From Bathynomus jamesi (Eukaryota; Arthropoda; Malacostraca; Isopoda; Cirolanidae), in assembly GCA_023014485.1 (NCBI GenBank), contig JAJOZX010000944.1, positions 529,501 to 593,500 of the forward strand: a stretch of DNA of 64,000 bases. The letters are read 5' to 3'. The notes under the pieces are model-generated. The model ran no database searches. It saw nothing but the letters and a program-made list of their open reading frames with translations, and had not been told where the DNA came from. The translations under genes were made by a program, and so were the position numbers. This document shows positions 1 to 12,300 of the stretch, in pieces (within the stretch, counting starts at the first letter, position 1; each line of letters begins with the position of its first letter).

Positions 1-796
1 GTCCCAACATTGGCCCCAAGCTTCGTGTCATCAGCAAATTTGGCGATCCGACTGACGATGCCACCGTCGATATCATTTATGTAAATGATAAACAACAGCG
101 GCCCCAAAACGGAACCCTGAGGAACCCCACTAGTGACCGAGGCCCAACCCGAACTAGCCCCTTTAATTACTACCCTCTGCCGCCTATTCCTCAGCCAGTT
201 TTCAATCCACCTACCTATTTCCCCACCGATACCCAGCGCGAGCACTTTCGCCATTAGCCGGCGGTGAGGTACCTTATCAAAGGATTTCTGAAAGTCGAGA
301 TAAAGTATATCAATCGCCCTACTCTTATCGTACTCACTCAACATGACGTGGAAAAACTCGAGCAAGTTCGTGAGACACGACCTATGCCGTCTAAACCCAT
401 GTTGGGAGTCCCCAAGCAGCTTGTAGGAATCCAAATGGTCAACGATCCTATCAGCTATTATCCCTTCTAATAATTTACCTACAACTGAAGTGAGACTAAT
501 GGGACGATAGTTCCCTGGACTTTCGTGATCCCCTTTCTTAAAGATAGGGGTCACGTTGGCTTCCCTCCAGTCACCAGGCACCTGGCCCATCTCCAACGAT
601 TTGTTGAAGACTGTAGCCAGGTGGGGAGCCACCTGGTCGCGCACTTCTCGCAACACACTGGGGAGAAACTGGTCTGGCCCAGGAGCCTTAAACGCGCTTA
701 GTTTGTCTATTCTAGCGGCAACGACTGTCGCGGTACATCTAACACTATCCAGGCCAGCACCTTCGTGCCTCACGCCTGGCTCGGGGATGACGCAGG
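1..796 (-). mobile_element. CR1-type LINE fragment, ORF2 reverse transcriptase (runs off window)
   Basis: The minus strand is an open RT frame matching 21460-22250 of the fuller CR1 copy downstream. Visible pieces include [29 protein letters not shown], a catalytic-region LDFQK and [10 protein letters not shown] at the window edge. The copy stops at about 796 on a junction with unrelated sequence. It may be the same insertion as the CR1 block at 4091-4895, split by the intervening element with loss of about 500 bp. The frame looks intact for about 790 nt, so it is young. Confidence 0.88.
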
Positions 797-971
797 CATG
801 ACCAGATTTGAAAAAATTTACTGGAGCACAGCTCTGAATTTACTTTTTTTCGCCTTACACCACTAGATAGGTTAATGATAGTAAACTCTTGAATTGACGA
901 CATACCAATTACAAATTGTTTTAGCTAAACATAATAATACAATAATGTACATTTTATAACTCACCTTAAGT

Positions 972-3519
972 TTATTTATTCATTGCAGCAGCAACAGTGG
1001 ACGATGTTAGACCTTGCATGTAGGCATTTGTTGTGAATTTACCGCCATGTATGCTTGGCCACTGATCAATGGCTTTCTGTGATCATTACAGCAGATCTAG
1101 TGCCTGGAGCTGGACCCTCCTTCACAATTCTGCACAGCTTAGTCAAATGAGATGCTTAATGGATCCTTTGTGTTCAACAATGTAACCAAGAATGGAGAAT
1201 GTCCCTTCAGCTGGTGCTTCACTCCAGGCAGTTGATCCATCTTTATCAAAATGCTTTAATCTCTGTGATTCCTTTCCACAGCTGTTCTATATATTCTGTC
1301 AGCCAATTTATCACGAGTCTTTTGTAAAACTACTTTCAGATCTGGTTCTGGATGGTCTAGCAACTTCAGCAACCTGGTAGTAATCAGAACGTTTCTTGAT
1401 GTATTTGTAAACTTCATTTAGGATGTAATCCTCAGCTGTTAGTTCCTTTTGCTGCCCTGTGGTATCGTGCTTAAATTCAGAAACTACATCATTTGCATTT
1501 CCTCCATTAGCTAATTTGGAAATTGTTTCCATCACTCTTAACATAACAGTTTTCCCTCCTTCTTTATAAAATATATTTTCTACAAATTCTGCACTAACTG
1601 TGGTTTTTTGAGCTACTTGCAACATAATCTTTGTTACATAGGAAATCAATACATAGAACTTGGCACTAATTTCTTTCTCTTGTGGATGATAAAAAAAAAC
1701 ACATTTTCCACAAATCTGTCAAATTGATCAAATTCGTAATTAACCATGCGAGTATCAGATTTGAGTTTTGGTCTCTTAAAACCAATGATATTGTCAAGAA
1801 CCATATTGGTATAGTCAAGGCCTGATCTCAGATTTGAAGAGTGATTCTGAATAAAGTCTAAAAGCTCACTTAGTTTACAAATTTTCTTCAATGCATCAAC
1901 GTGGGCTCTGTTCACAAGATGCATTAAGTCCCATCGAAATTTGAAATTTTCTCCAAACAACTTTTTCATTTCGTTTTTAAATGGCTCGTTGTCCTTACAA
2001 AAAGCCCCATCTCCAACCATTCCAGATACCTTGGATTTAATTGCTTCTTCAGATAGTTTCAAGTGATTAGGAGACTTCAACACATCAAAAATTTCATTGG
2101 CCAAATAAACTCCTGATTTGCTGCGTACTAAATTTATCCCAGCAAGTTTTACAGTCTTATCTTCTTCACTCATAACTAATACAACTAGCATGCTTAATCC
2201 CAAAATTGTTCCAATGTCAGCTGTTATTGTTACTGAAGTTTGTTCTAAGAACCACTTTACAGTTTGTTCTTTAAGTTGATTATCTAATAGCTCACAAATT
2301 GTCTCGCACGCATGTGTGCTATGATTCAAATTTCCAACCTCACAACCTGACCTATGTAATACAGCTAGAAGTACTGGATATAGAGCCCATGCAGTGTTTG
2401 TTTTCATTATGTAGTATAAGATGTTGCCACATAAGTCTTCTATGCGTTTAGTAGTGTTCCGAGAAGATGTTTTCATCACTTCATAAACAGCAGCTCTTTG
2501 ATGATGCTGAAGTTTAATTAAATGTCTCTTCAGGTGGGTTTTCAGATTTCTAAACCATCTCTCTTGATTTTCTCCTTGTTTGCATACATAGGTTAAATCT
2601 TTAACATTGAAGTAACCTTTTATGTTAGAATGTTTGTCTGAAGCACATGCTTTGGGGTCTGTGCAAGCTATGCAATATAATGTAAACATTTTATCATCAG
2701 AAGCATCATCAATATCTTCTTGATTATCATCATCTTCATCCTCAACAGCTATATCTACATCAGGCATATTAGTGTCACTATTTGCAATGTTTTCCATTAT
2801 ATCACTTGGTACTGAAAATGAATCATCAGCATGCCCTAGATCCTTCTTTTCCACCAATTTGAATGTAGATTTGATCAAATCATTGTTCAGGATTTCTTGT
2901 ATTGATTTACACTTGCTTAAATGGGCTATGGAAATGTCAAATTTGTTGCTTTTTGCTTTATTAGATTTGGATGCAACACTTGAACTTGAAGGCATATTTT
3001 GACTCTTCTCTTTATTAACCACAACAGCTTGGTGAGTTTCTTTTGTTAGGCGCAAAATTGCATTCAATGTCTTCTGGATTTGGGAATTTTCAAATTCCTC
3101 TAAAGCAGTTTTGTTAGTCTGATGCGCAGATTCCTCACTTACCTTTTGTTTCTTAGGTGGAGGAGAAGCACTTTCTTCAGTCTGTGAAACATCTAGTGAA
3201 AAAGTTTCATTTTCTAGATTAGCAGTTGATGAAGTTGGTTCATTTTTCTGAGGTCTAGCACTAGCACATTTTGTGAACAAACTAAATGACTGCTTTGCCG
3301 TATCTCTTTGCTGCACTTCATCCTGGTATTTCTTTACTGCAATATCTAAGCTGTGGGCCAAACTCTGGGACCTCTTGTATTGTAACAAATATTTTTTTTG
3401 GAATTAAAATGTTCCTCCCAGTTTTGCTTCTTTGAATATTTGTTCTTGCATTGACCACAAAAGTAACCCCTTTTAACACCCTCACTTTTCTCTCCAACTT
3501 CATCAATATTAGGATCCAT
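972..3519 (-). pseudogene. Zinc-finger transposase-like protein, frameshifted (family unassigned)
   Basis: Starting at ATG 3519 the frame gives a zinc-finger-like GYFCGQCKNKYSKKQNWEEH, then shifts at an A8 run (about 3391) into a 580-codon frame. That frame has an acidic region (EDEDDDNQEDIDDASDD), a Cys-rich stretch (FTLYCIACTDPKACASD), TITADIGTILGLSMLV, GMVGDGAFCKDN and RWDLMHLVNRAHVDAL. The last motifs resemble the D...RWDxxH core of hAT/ZBED-derived RNase-H-fold proteins. A second shift in a T run (about 1690) leads to a further 112 codons. Weaker coding continues through KDGSTAWSEAPAEGTFSILG to a stop at 972. Two of the three breaks sit in homopolymers, so sequencing error is possible. 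I do not recognise the exact family. Confidence 0.6.
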
Positions 3520-3540
3520 TATTGATTATTGACTACCTGA

Positions 3541-3720
3541 AAAAATACAAAATAAGTAAAAGTTAGTAAATATAGTAGGTAAAAGTGAGTAAAAGTAAGT
3601 AAATATAGTACAATGAAAGTAAGTAAGTAAAAGTAAGTGCTTTAAACTTAGTAAAAGTAAGGAAGAGTAAGTAAAAGTAGGTAAGTTAAAGTAAGTAAAA
3701 GTAAGTTTAAACTTAACTAA
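3541..3720. repeat. AGTAA/AGTAAAAGTAAGTA minisatellite
   Basis: Imperfect reiterations of AGTAAAAGTAAGTAAATATA fill about 180 bp next to the transposase start. Confidence 0.8.
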
Positions 3721-4090
3721 ACTTTTCAATTCTAGAGTCATGGTGGATTACTTAAAACCGCACAAGTAATTATCTGGCCAATTTATCAAACCTGGCCGAG
3801 ATCAATGGAACATAGTCCAATCCTGATAATTTTATATTAAAAAAATATACGTTTTAATAAAATTTTAATTATCAAAACATTGAAGCTTAACAAAAAATAA
3901 AAATAATTGTTAAATATGGAATTACCAACTAAACTTAAAATAACTAAATTTGTAATTTAAAAAAATTGGTTTGTACAAGAACGTATACGCAAAAAAATTG
4001 CATAACGTCTAGCGGATGAACAAAACCCAAACCCAAATTTACTTTTTCTCATGGTCAAATTTACTGGAGCAATGCTCCCAAGATCCCAGG

Positions 4091-4895
4091 AATACTACGC
4101 TTCACCCGAGGGACGCACACACGGAACCTAATCAGACCGTGATCACTCCCGCCCAACGATTCGTCAACGGTGAGGCCAGTGACGAGGTTGTCTTCGGTCG
4201 TGAATACTAAGTGTAGAACGCTTTCGCCTCGTGTAGGCTCGTTGACCCACTGAGTGAGGAAGTTCTCATCAGCAAAGTCAACTAGCCTCCTCCCTTCAGC
4301 ATCAGCAGTCCTGTCTTCCCACTTATGCCGCGACAGTTGAAGTCTCCTAAAACTACACACACCCTATCCCCTAGCAGGCTACGGAGTTCGGTGTACAGGG
4401 CTGTATCCTCCTCGAGGAGATGCGAGGTCTGTACACCAAGATTAACCTATAGTTCGTCCCTCCCACGTTCAGATCGACGCCAAGCAGCTCCCGTTCCGAC
4501 CGGAACTGGCAGTCAACCGGACTCAACGTGTCCCTGACGTATATTAGTACCCCACCCCTCCCCACGGTGCGTCTTTGCGAAACATTCTATACCCGGGAAT
4601 TTCGAACTCCCCAACGTAGTCCCTACGATCAGTATGAATCCAGGACTCGGTGATAGCAACGATATCCTGGTATTCTGATGCTAAGAGAGCCCGTAGCTCG
4701 CAAAACTTTTCCTAATCGACCTAGCATTAAAAAGCATTGCACGGAGGGAGCCTCCTGTTCTGACCGCCCCTAGCACCCGTTTCCCGAACAGCCAGGGCTG
4801 TCGGGAGTTGAAGAGCCCCTCACAACGAGGGGACAACTCCGCAGGAGCCTGAGTCCCTCCAACGTGGAAGGAGAGTCACTAGCTGCTGGGGGAGG
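4091..4895 (-). mobile_element. CR1-type LINE fragment, endonuclease (APE) region
   Basis: Matches 22765-23500 of the fuller CR1. The minus frames carry [20 protein letters not shown] and the SDH signature [10 protein letters not shown] of EEP/APE nucleases. Upstream lie the [16 protein letters not shown] segment and the end of ORF1. Several single-base indels break the frame (for example near 4370). With 1-796 it probably made one insertion. Confidence 0.82.
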
Positions 4896-4927
4896 GTGAC
4901 TACTGCTGTGACTACCTGCTGGGAGGG

Positions 4928-4998
4928 GGAGGGTGACTACCTGCTGGAGCTGGGGGAGGGTGACTACCTGCTGGAGCTGGGGGAGGGTGACTACCTGC
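4928..4998. repeat. Minisatellite, roughly 27-bp unit GGGTGACTACCTGCTGGAGC
   Basis: Three to four tandem copies of a GGGTGACTACCTGCTGGAGC-based unit directly abut the (GA)n tail of the next CR1 copy. This suggests slippage or duplication at the insertion point. Confidence 0.8.
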
Positions 4999-6207
4999 TG
5001 GAGAGAGAGAGAGAGTTACAAGGAAAAGAAGTACCTCAAAAGGCCTTGCGGCCCATACCGAGGAGGTACGAATGGCAACATGTGCCAGGGAAAATTTTCT
5101 ACACCCTCAAATAGTGTGCAAGATTTGGTCTCACCTTTTCTTGAACTGATCCACAACTTCTGAAGGTAACCTGTTCCACGTGTCACAGATCTTATACGTA
5201 GAGTAATTCCCACACACACAGTCCTAAACCGTTTCAAATCCAACTTCCAACCATTGTTGCGAGTTGGGTTATCATTTAAACTAAACATGCTTCTAAAATC
5301 GACATCGTTGAACCGCGTAAGAGCTTGAAAACCTCGATCAGTTGACCGCGCAGCCTCCGACTTTCCAACGAAAACAAGTTCAGGGCGCGTAAGCGTCGAC
5401 TGTAGCCCATATGCCTAACGGAAGGGATTAACTTTGTGGCCCTCACCTGCACTCGCTCCAGACTCTCGATATCTTTCCTGAGGGTGGGCGACCAGAACTG
5501 CACAGCATACTCCAGGTGCGGCCGAACAAGGGAATTGTACAGAGAGCACAATCTCCTTGTTCCGAAACTGAATTTGCCTCCTGATATAACCCAACAGCTT
5601 CTGGGCTTTCTTTTCCACCTCTACGCACTGTTTCGTAAACTTAAGGTCGCTGCTAATTAGCACACCCAAGTCCTTTTCCAAATCAGTCGCCTCGATATTA
5701 CTCCCCAACATCGAGTAGTCCGACTTGGGATTGGCGTAGCCAATGAGCATCACTTTGCATTTACCCAAGTTAAACGGCATTTGCCATTTTTCGGACCACT
5801 CTCCTATCCTACCTAGGTCGGCACGCAGTTGCTCGATCGCTTCGGGCGTCCCAACATTGGCCCCAAGCTTAGTTTCATCAGCAAATTTGGCGATCCGACT
5901 GACGATGCCACCGTCGATATCATTTATGTAAATGATAAACAACAGTGGCTCCAAAACGGAACACTGAGGAACCCCACTAGTGACCGAGGGCCAACCCGAA
6001 TTAACCCCTTTAATTACAACCCTCTGCCGCCTATTCTTCAGCCAGTTTTCAATCCACCTACCTACTTCCCCACCGATACCCAGTGCGCGGACTTTCGCCA
6101 TTAGCCGGCGGTGAGGTACCTTATCAAAGGCTTTCTGAAAGTCGAGATAAAGTATATCAATCGCCCTACTCTTATCACACTCACCCAACATGACTTGGAA
6201 AATCTAA
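4999..6207 (-). mobile_element. 5'-truncated CR1 copy with (GA)n 3' tail
   Basis: The 3' end on the minus strand is a short GA/TC run at 4999-5014, followed by the conserved CR1 3' terminus. The RT C-terminal half follows up to the 5' truncation at 6207. Frames read [20 protein letters not shown], then the RT active-site box reads FADETK instead of FADDTK. Frameshifts occur near 5545 and 5290. It lacks the extra 3' segment found in the 25-29 kb units. Confidence 0.88.
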
Positions 6208-6287
6208 AGATCCGATTGTTCTTGTATTTACCCACTGATTTGAATATACACACCCACAACTCACTCCATCCTTGTTATACCAATTAA

Positions 6288-6375
6288 CCCTATATCGACA
6301 ACTGTTACAAATTTCTAACCTTTCATATACACACATTTATAACTTAGCCCTACAGAAAATTCTGTCCATAGAGGG
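6288..6375. mobile_element. piggyBac-type MITE, copy 1 (88 bp, TTAA target site)
   Basis: CCCTATATCGAC...GTCCATAGAGGG is flanked on both sides by TTAA (6284-6287 and 6376-6379). Two more copies lie at 45883 and 46992. TTAA duplication with CCC-starting ends is the piggyBac hallmark. It has no coding capacity. Confidence 0.8.
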
Positions 6376-6379
6376 TTAA

Positions 6380-7286
6380 AAGATGAAAACCGAATAAAAA
6401 CTATTAAATAGTAAAATAATTTATGTTTAACAAATACTCTTATTTACAATCCCAAAGTCTGCTTAAAAATGTACCTCAACGTACCTTCCATATTTTATCT
6501 TATTAAATTCAATAAGCGGGAATACAAACAATTTTTTTTTTTAACCGAATGGAGTCCCTTAATTTAAAGAAGCAAAATTAAAATTTTATAATCCATGTAC
6601 AAAATTACCTCATAAGAACTGAGGCTGAAAAGGTAAATGTAGTATCTTTATGCTTTGATCATTTTAAGATACAACATTCATTTACCTGAAAATATTTCAT
6701 TACATTATTGTTTTAACAGTTAAAGCGTAAATCAGGCATACTGCAAAAATATGTTCAACTATTTTTGCCAATCATAGTTCAGTGTTTGACCTTTATAAAC
6801 AAATTTATGAAATTATAAATAGTTTTTAAAAGTAACTTATACATACAGTAAACCATGGGACATCTCTCACTGGGATATTCGTTCGCGAAAGGGGAAACCC
6901 GTCGTTAACACACTTGTACTAAACATGAGAAATCCGCGATCGACGAAACCAAAGTGTTAATCACAAACAAAAATTCTAGTCCATAACGAACGTTCTTCAT
7001 TTATTTACGTGCAAAACATGAAGAGTTGGGTACAAAGTTCAGCGAGGACGAATGTCGTTGTTAATTCTCTCCAGAGTGTAAGAAATAAAAAGGTGGTGTA
7101 TCACAAGGGCAGTCAGACAAAAATACTTTTTTTCATAATAGTCGAAAAACTGAATAATATTTATACCGATTTCATGTAGACTGTCTTGGATATCTTAAGG
7201 GGACATGCTAACTCTGCAAAAAACGATATCCGCGAAGTGTACTGCTCCATTGTTGTGGATACCCCATAGTCTACCATATATATACA

Positions 7287-7329
<43 letters not shown>

Positions 7330-7504
7330 ACTGTGTATACACATACTGTACAGTAAATCAGAAATCCAACATCACGTGAAACATTTATTAATTTAGTGAA
7401 TGTTCAAATTGCCGGCCGTGAAGCCGTTACAAATATTAATCCTCTTGATAAACTGCTACGGACATTGCTTAACATTCCAGTAGAGACGTTGGCACATCCC
7501 TTTC
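6380..7504. other. Non-coding intergenic stretch
   Basis: AT-rich. No conserved frame or element end was recognised apart from a (TG)n microsatellite at about 7290-7324. It lies downstream of the AIFM1 3' end. Confidence 0.6.
7290..7324. repeat. (GT)n microsatellite
   Basis: About 17 GT repeats preceded by a short AT/AC tract. Confidence 0.95.
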
Positions 7505-7511
7505 GAATGTT

Positions 7512-7712
7512 CTTTTTTTGTGGGATCACCTGATGTCTGTAGTTTACAAGTCTCAGCCACGCACCGCTGAAGAACTAAAAGTAAACATCCGAAAGAAGTA
7601 TGCCAACGCCTCAACTAAAATGTTACGCAATGTCCGGAGCAGCTTATGCAAGAGTACTGACACTTGTAAATGGCCTCACGGCCTGCAATTTGAACACTTA
7701 ATTAAAAAATAA
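7512..7712 (+). pseudogene. ITm (Tc1/mariner-type) transposase C-terminal scrap
   Basis: A 64-codon frame reads LWDHLMSVVYKSQPRTAEEL and ends near HGLQFEHL. This is the post-catalytic end (LWGHLKSxVY...ELxxxI...GxHxEH) seen in the ITm transposases at 42 and 55 kb. The catalytic part upstream is absent or decayed, and no terminal repeats were found. Confidence 0.6.
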
Positions 7713-7882
7713 ATGCTTAGCATGAAGCCGGACATTCTTCTCACTAAAACCAAATTAGTACTAAAAAAAAAAGCACCAAAACTCAAAAGAAATACCTTTA
7801 ACATTTACTGAAAAGTTTACAAGAGGGCGTGGGTCCTATTAAAAGTAATACATTTCATAGTACAATTGCACTGAACATATTT

Positions 7883-8106
7883 GAGGGGTCGCGCGTCTTA
7901 AGGTACCTAAGCGCCACCGCAGGTGAAAACGTGTTTTTGATGGATATCACTATTTTCACCCTTCCTCTATCACGTGGTTTGGGTTATAATGACCTTACGA
8001 CACTAGAAGCATGGTTGAAAACCTTATGAAGTGAACTACTACTTTCACCTTTATGATGACGAATTTTAATTTTGGCGCTTAGGTACCTTAAGACGCGGGA
8101 CCCCTC
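7883..8106. mobile_element. MITE, 224 bp with 34-bp terminal inverted repeats
   Basis: The left end starts GAGGGGTCGCGCGTCTTAAG and the right end is its reverse complement, with one mismatch over 34 bp. ATTT-like bases flank both ends. The near-identical arms indicate a young insertion, 154 bp past the AIFM1 stop and possibly within its 3' UTR. The superfamily is not determined. Confidence 0.85.
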
Positions 8107-8176
8107 ATTTCTTCATACGTAGTAACATTATTCCTCATATTAAGATCCTGAAGCAATTAACGCGGAAAACTAAGTT

Positions 8177-8182
8177 TTTATT
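8177..8182 (-). promoter_or_regulatory. Candidate AIFM1 polyadenylation signal AATAAA
   Basis: AATAAA on the minus strand about 78 nt downstream of the AIFM1 stop codon. It is the first canonical signal in the 3' UTR direction. Confidence 0.5.
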
Positions 8183-8259
8183 GTACTATCGGTTCATTTT
8201 GATACACGTACTACTTTGAGCTCAAAACTTCCTCCATTGCCACACACGCTTCTTATTTG

Positions 8260-8331
8260 TTACTCCGAATGTACATTAAAAAGTTTGGCAACTTCACTTA
8301 AATCATCGTAACTTCTGCCTTCTTTGATAAT
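8260..8331 (-). CDS. AIFM1: AIFM1 terminal exon with stop codon
   Basis: 24 codons encode [20 protein letters not shown] then HSE and TAA. This matches the family ending (IIKDG...LNEVAKLFNIH). The acceptor TTTATTCCAG is clear and phase 0 matches the upstream donor. The exon is too short to stand out as an open frame. Confidence 0.93.
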   Translation of the reverse strand: MIKEGRSYDDLSEVAKLFNVHSE

Positions 8332-9226
8332 CTGGAATAAACAATAAAGTATGACTAAAAAATATTATAATTAATATTCCTAAAACATAATAATTCCAAC
8401 ATGTAACAAAATAAATGCTGAATTACGCTGTGATCATACAGGCATTCTATAACTGTACTCTTAATACAGAGTCATTTTAAAACACGAGAAGCCACGCTTG
8501 GTTTTACTTCATAACACGTACTTAAAATACATTTTTTGAAATGTAATTAAGCTTTCAAAATAATAATAATAAGATACCATCATACACGAAGTTGACAGTG
8601 AAGTGAATGCAAGTGGATGACGATTGTTATTGTTAACTTCGGAATTAAAATAAATATGCAGTGGCTAAAAGGTATCCACCATGACAGTACGTCTCTCTTC
8701 TGTGTATACATGGTGAAAGTCAGTGGATTCACCTACCCAAACATTAACTTTTTGGAAGTCATGTTAAATGATATCTTAAACAACAAGGTTAAACATACGC
8801 GTGGAAATAAACGGTGACACGGGTCTCTGTGCTAATACACATTCCAAAGTAGTAGTAATAATAAATGGTTAAGCCGTCAAAATTTTTAGGTTGGATATAT
8901 TGAGTTTTCTTCCTCTTCCTTTTTGTACTCCTGTTTTAGATTTGCTGATGTTTCGTTCATTTACTATAAACATCTTCAGAGTGTCATTGTTAGTGATTCG
9001 CCTTGGAATGAATTTCTTTAAAACTGGGAGCAGTCGTATTATAAATTGTTTAAGTATCAAAATTTATTATACGACTTCTCGCAATTTTGAAGAAAATTCG
9101 CATAAGGAAAGAACATACTTGTACTGTTGAGACTTTAAATTTTATGCCTCGCAGTCTTAACTCTGCGGTGCTAAATTTCGGTGAGGCCAACTGTAACGTG
9201 TGGTACAACTACCGCAGAGAAGAAAT

Positions 9227-9311
<85 letters not shown>

Positions 9312-12300
9312 TACAACTATCATACTAAGATTATTCCTGGATGGAATGATTTTATTGACCCCCCCTGAAGAGGGAACCGAAAGATTTTTATGATTTGTGG
9401 TGCATTCATGGTAGACCCAGATTAGGACCAGTATACATGAATATGTGTAGAAGTAGGGGTCAGTATAAGGCGGCCATAAGGCGATGTAAACAGGAAGAAG
9501 TCTATTCGAGCATCAAAAGCCTGTGAAGCTCGCATAAATAATGACAACAACAAATTTTGGAAATTTAAGGATCAAACGGGTGTCAAAAGTGTCCTCCCGC
9601 CGACAATCGATGGGGTGTCGGGGGAGGATGAAATTGCAAAGCTCCGGAAAAAACACTACTCTAACATTCTTAACAGTGTGAGTAGGGATAATCTTAAGAT
9701 AGATTGTAGCGAAACGCCTGTGGGAGGGACAAGGGAAAATACTTTGATATCAGTTCCTGAAGTAAAGAGGTTAATTAAAGAGTTAAAGACTGGTTCTGCG
9801 TCAGGGGTAGATGACCTATCGAATGAGCACTTAAAATATGCCAATGACGTAGTATGTCTGCATATATCATTGCTCTTATCAGCTATGCTTGCTCATAGCC
9901 ATATCGCTTCTTGCTTCTCGAAGCTACTAGAAAAACTCTCGTTACTCCGATTATCGTATATTGGGGCGTATAAGGCTACGGTCCAGATTAGTCGATCGCC
10001 TAACTTTTAATTTCAGATTTAGATTTTAACCTATTCTGGGTGTTTAAGTCGACCACCAACTTGCCAACATAAAAAAGTAAAACTCTGTAAAAACCTTGTA
10101 AAAATTACTTATCAAATCCTTCATAATCATCATATCATCATCATCTGACATCATAAGTTCATTATATACATCCTGAGATACATTTGCAAGTGCTTCGTCA
10201 TATGGATCCAATTCAGATGTTGACCAAAAGCGAGCTAATGCAGGATTGAGGACCTATACATACAAGCTAAAATGGAAAGTTAATTTTTTAGACTGGTCCG
10301 ATAAGTCGACTCCCTACTTTAGGGGCATAATTTTAAGCTTAAAATACCGACTTATACGCCCCAATATACAGTAAATGATTACCTATGGACATCTCCTGAT
10401 CAGTTTGGTTTTAAAAGGTCCTACTCAACTGACCTGTGTATCTATGCACTTAAAGAAACAATATCTAAATACATTGACAGTAATTCAACTACTGTATTTA
10501 TAGCTATTTCCTAGATATTAGTAAGGCATATGATAGAGTGAACCACAATATTTTATTTAAAAAACTAGAAGACAGGAAAGTCCCCATGTACATATTAAAT
10601 TTATTGAAATTTTGGTATTCCCACCAATCTTTCACCGTTAGGTGGGGCAATGTACTATCCGAGTGTTTTGGCTCCTCTTGCGGGGTGAGACAAGGCTCCT
10701 TGCTCTCCCCTATGCTGTTTAATGTGTATATTGACGGATTAATTGCTTCATAATGAGGCAATAGTGGGATGTTGTATAGATAACACAAGGATAAATAACT
10801 TAGTTTATGCCGATGATATGGTGTTAATAAGTCCCTCTGTTAGAGGTCTGGATCGGCTACTAAACGTCTGCGAAGTGTATTCGCAGAAACATGATATTCT
10901 TTTTAATGTTACAAAAACTAAGGTTATGCAATTTCATCCTAAAAGCTATAATCAGCCAGCTGACATTAGGTTTAAAATGAAAGGTGAAGTAATTGAGGAA
11001 GTACAAGAGTTTAAGTATTTGGGTCAAACTATTACCAGCTCCTTGAGTGATGACTCGGATAAAAGAAAATCTCGAAGCCTTTGTGCTAAATCGAATATGA
11101 CTATAAGGAACTTTCGGTTCTGTACAAGTGAAGCTAAAGACACACTCTTTCATACTTTCTGCAGTAATATATACGGACAACAACTCTGGGTGAATTATAA
11201 AAAAGGTTCTGGCAGAAACCTAAATTTGCTGCACAACAGGTCTTTTAGACTCTTACATAAATTACCGCCCCGAGATGCTCAGCTTCGCAAATGTTTGCTA
11301 CCCGTAATGTCCCGAGCTTCCCAGAGGTAAACAAGACATGCTCAATAGTCAATACAGTCTAATGCAAAGAATTAAAAAATCAACCAACCCGATTATCCAA
11401 GCTATCCACGAGTCCTGCCGTTTATCCTTTAAGCTATGGACTTCTTGGTACGAAAACGTCTGTTTGTAGCTCCACTTAACTGCGACATTACTGTATTACT
11501 TCTAATCAATTGTATATATTTTTATCCTTAGTATGTGAACTGTCACTGCATTAATAATATTTGTTATATGGACTATAGTCTGTCAATAAACCTTTTTCAT
11601 TTAAGAAACCTTCAGCATATATAAATGTCGTTTCGCTCCAAGGCTAATTACTAACGATTATACTCTGAAGACGTTCGTAGTAAATGAGCGAAACGTCAGC
11701 AAATATAATAGTGTCTCAAAAATAAGGAATGGCCGTTCCATTCTGGTAATGCAGAAAGATGTTCCAGAATTTTAATCCCACAACCTACCATTCTTTAGGT
11801 GAAGATAATAGTCATAAAAGTTCCTGGAAATTATTATTATTAATTAATTAATTATTTGGTGTTTCTTCAGTAAATGGAATTCTCCTGTAGAAGACAGCTC
11901 CCAGTGTACGTGTGTGTAGAAGACCACTACCACATGAGGAAAACAGACAACGAAGCAGACTTCAGACATGGTAATTAAACCCCTCATTTCCCTCGTCTTT
12001 GGAGAATGCCTCTATTTACTGACCTTCCTGGCGATGGGCATCCTATTGAACACATTCCAAAGGACGATCCCAACCACAACGTTGTCTCTCAGGTAAAAGA
12101 TAATGCCTTTGCCATAGTCTTCCCCTGGGAGAGGCGAGTGGAGGTTGGACAATTTCTTCGTGGGAACGGGGATCTCCGCAACCTGTTCAGTCTCGGACCT
12201 TAATCCTTCCCCCGTGGCCTCTACCACCGCCTTGGGAGTGTCCATAGGGGTAGCTTTAGCGAACACCCCAACAGTAGGTAAAGTAGAATCCACGATGCCG

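Larger units (their letters stand above)
820..4080. mobile_element. DNA-transposon-like element carrying a zinc-finger, RNase-H-fold-like transposase
   Basis: Everything between the two CR1 blocks belongs to this insert. A roughly 15-bp direct repeat, AATTTACTGGAGCA, lies at about 825-838 and 4057-4070 and may mark the ends. Terminal inverted repeats were not found, so the superfamily stays open. The coding remnant is 972-3519 on the minus strand. The 3520-4080 side holds an AGTAA-rich minisatellite and AT-rich sequence. Confidence 0.55.
9375..11605 (+). mobile_element. Non-LTR retrotransposon (LINE), 5'-truncated, with 3' end AATAAA
   Basis: Coding starts about 9375 ([20 protein letters not shown]), runs through the RT and ends near 11460, followed by a 3' region with AATAAA at 11587. 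It is interrupted at 9959-10366 by a small TIR element. It is antisense to AIFM1, inside its last intron. The clade is not certain; the RT is not close to the local CR1 family. Confidence 0.8.
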
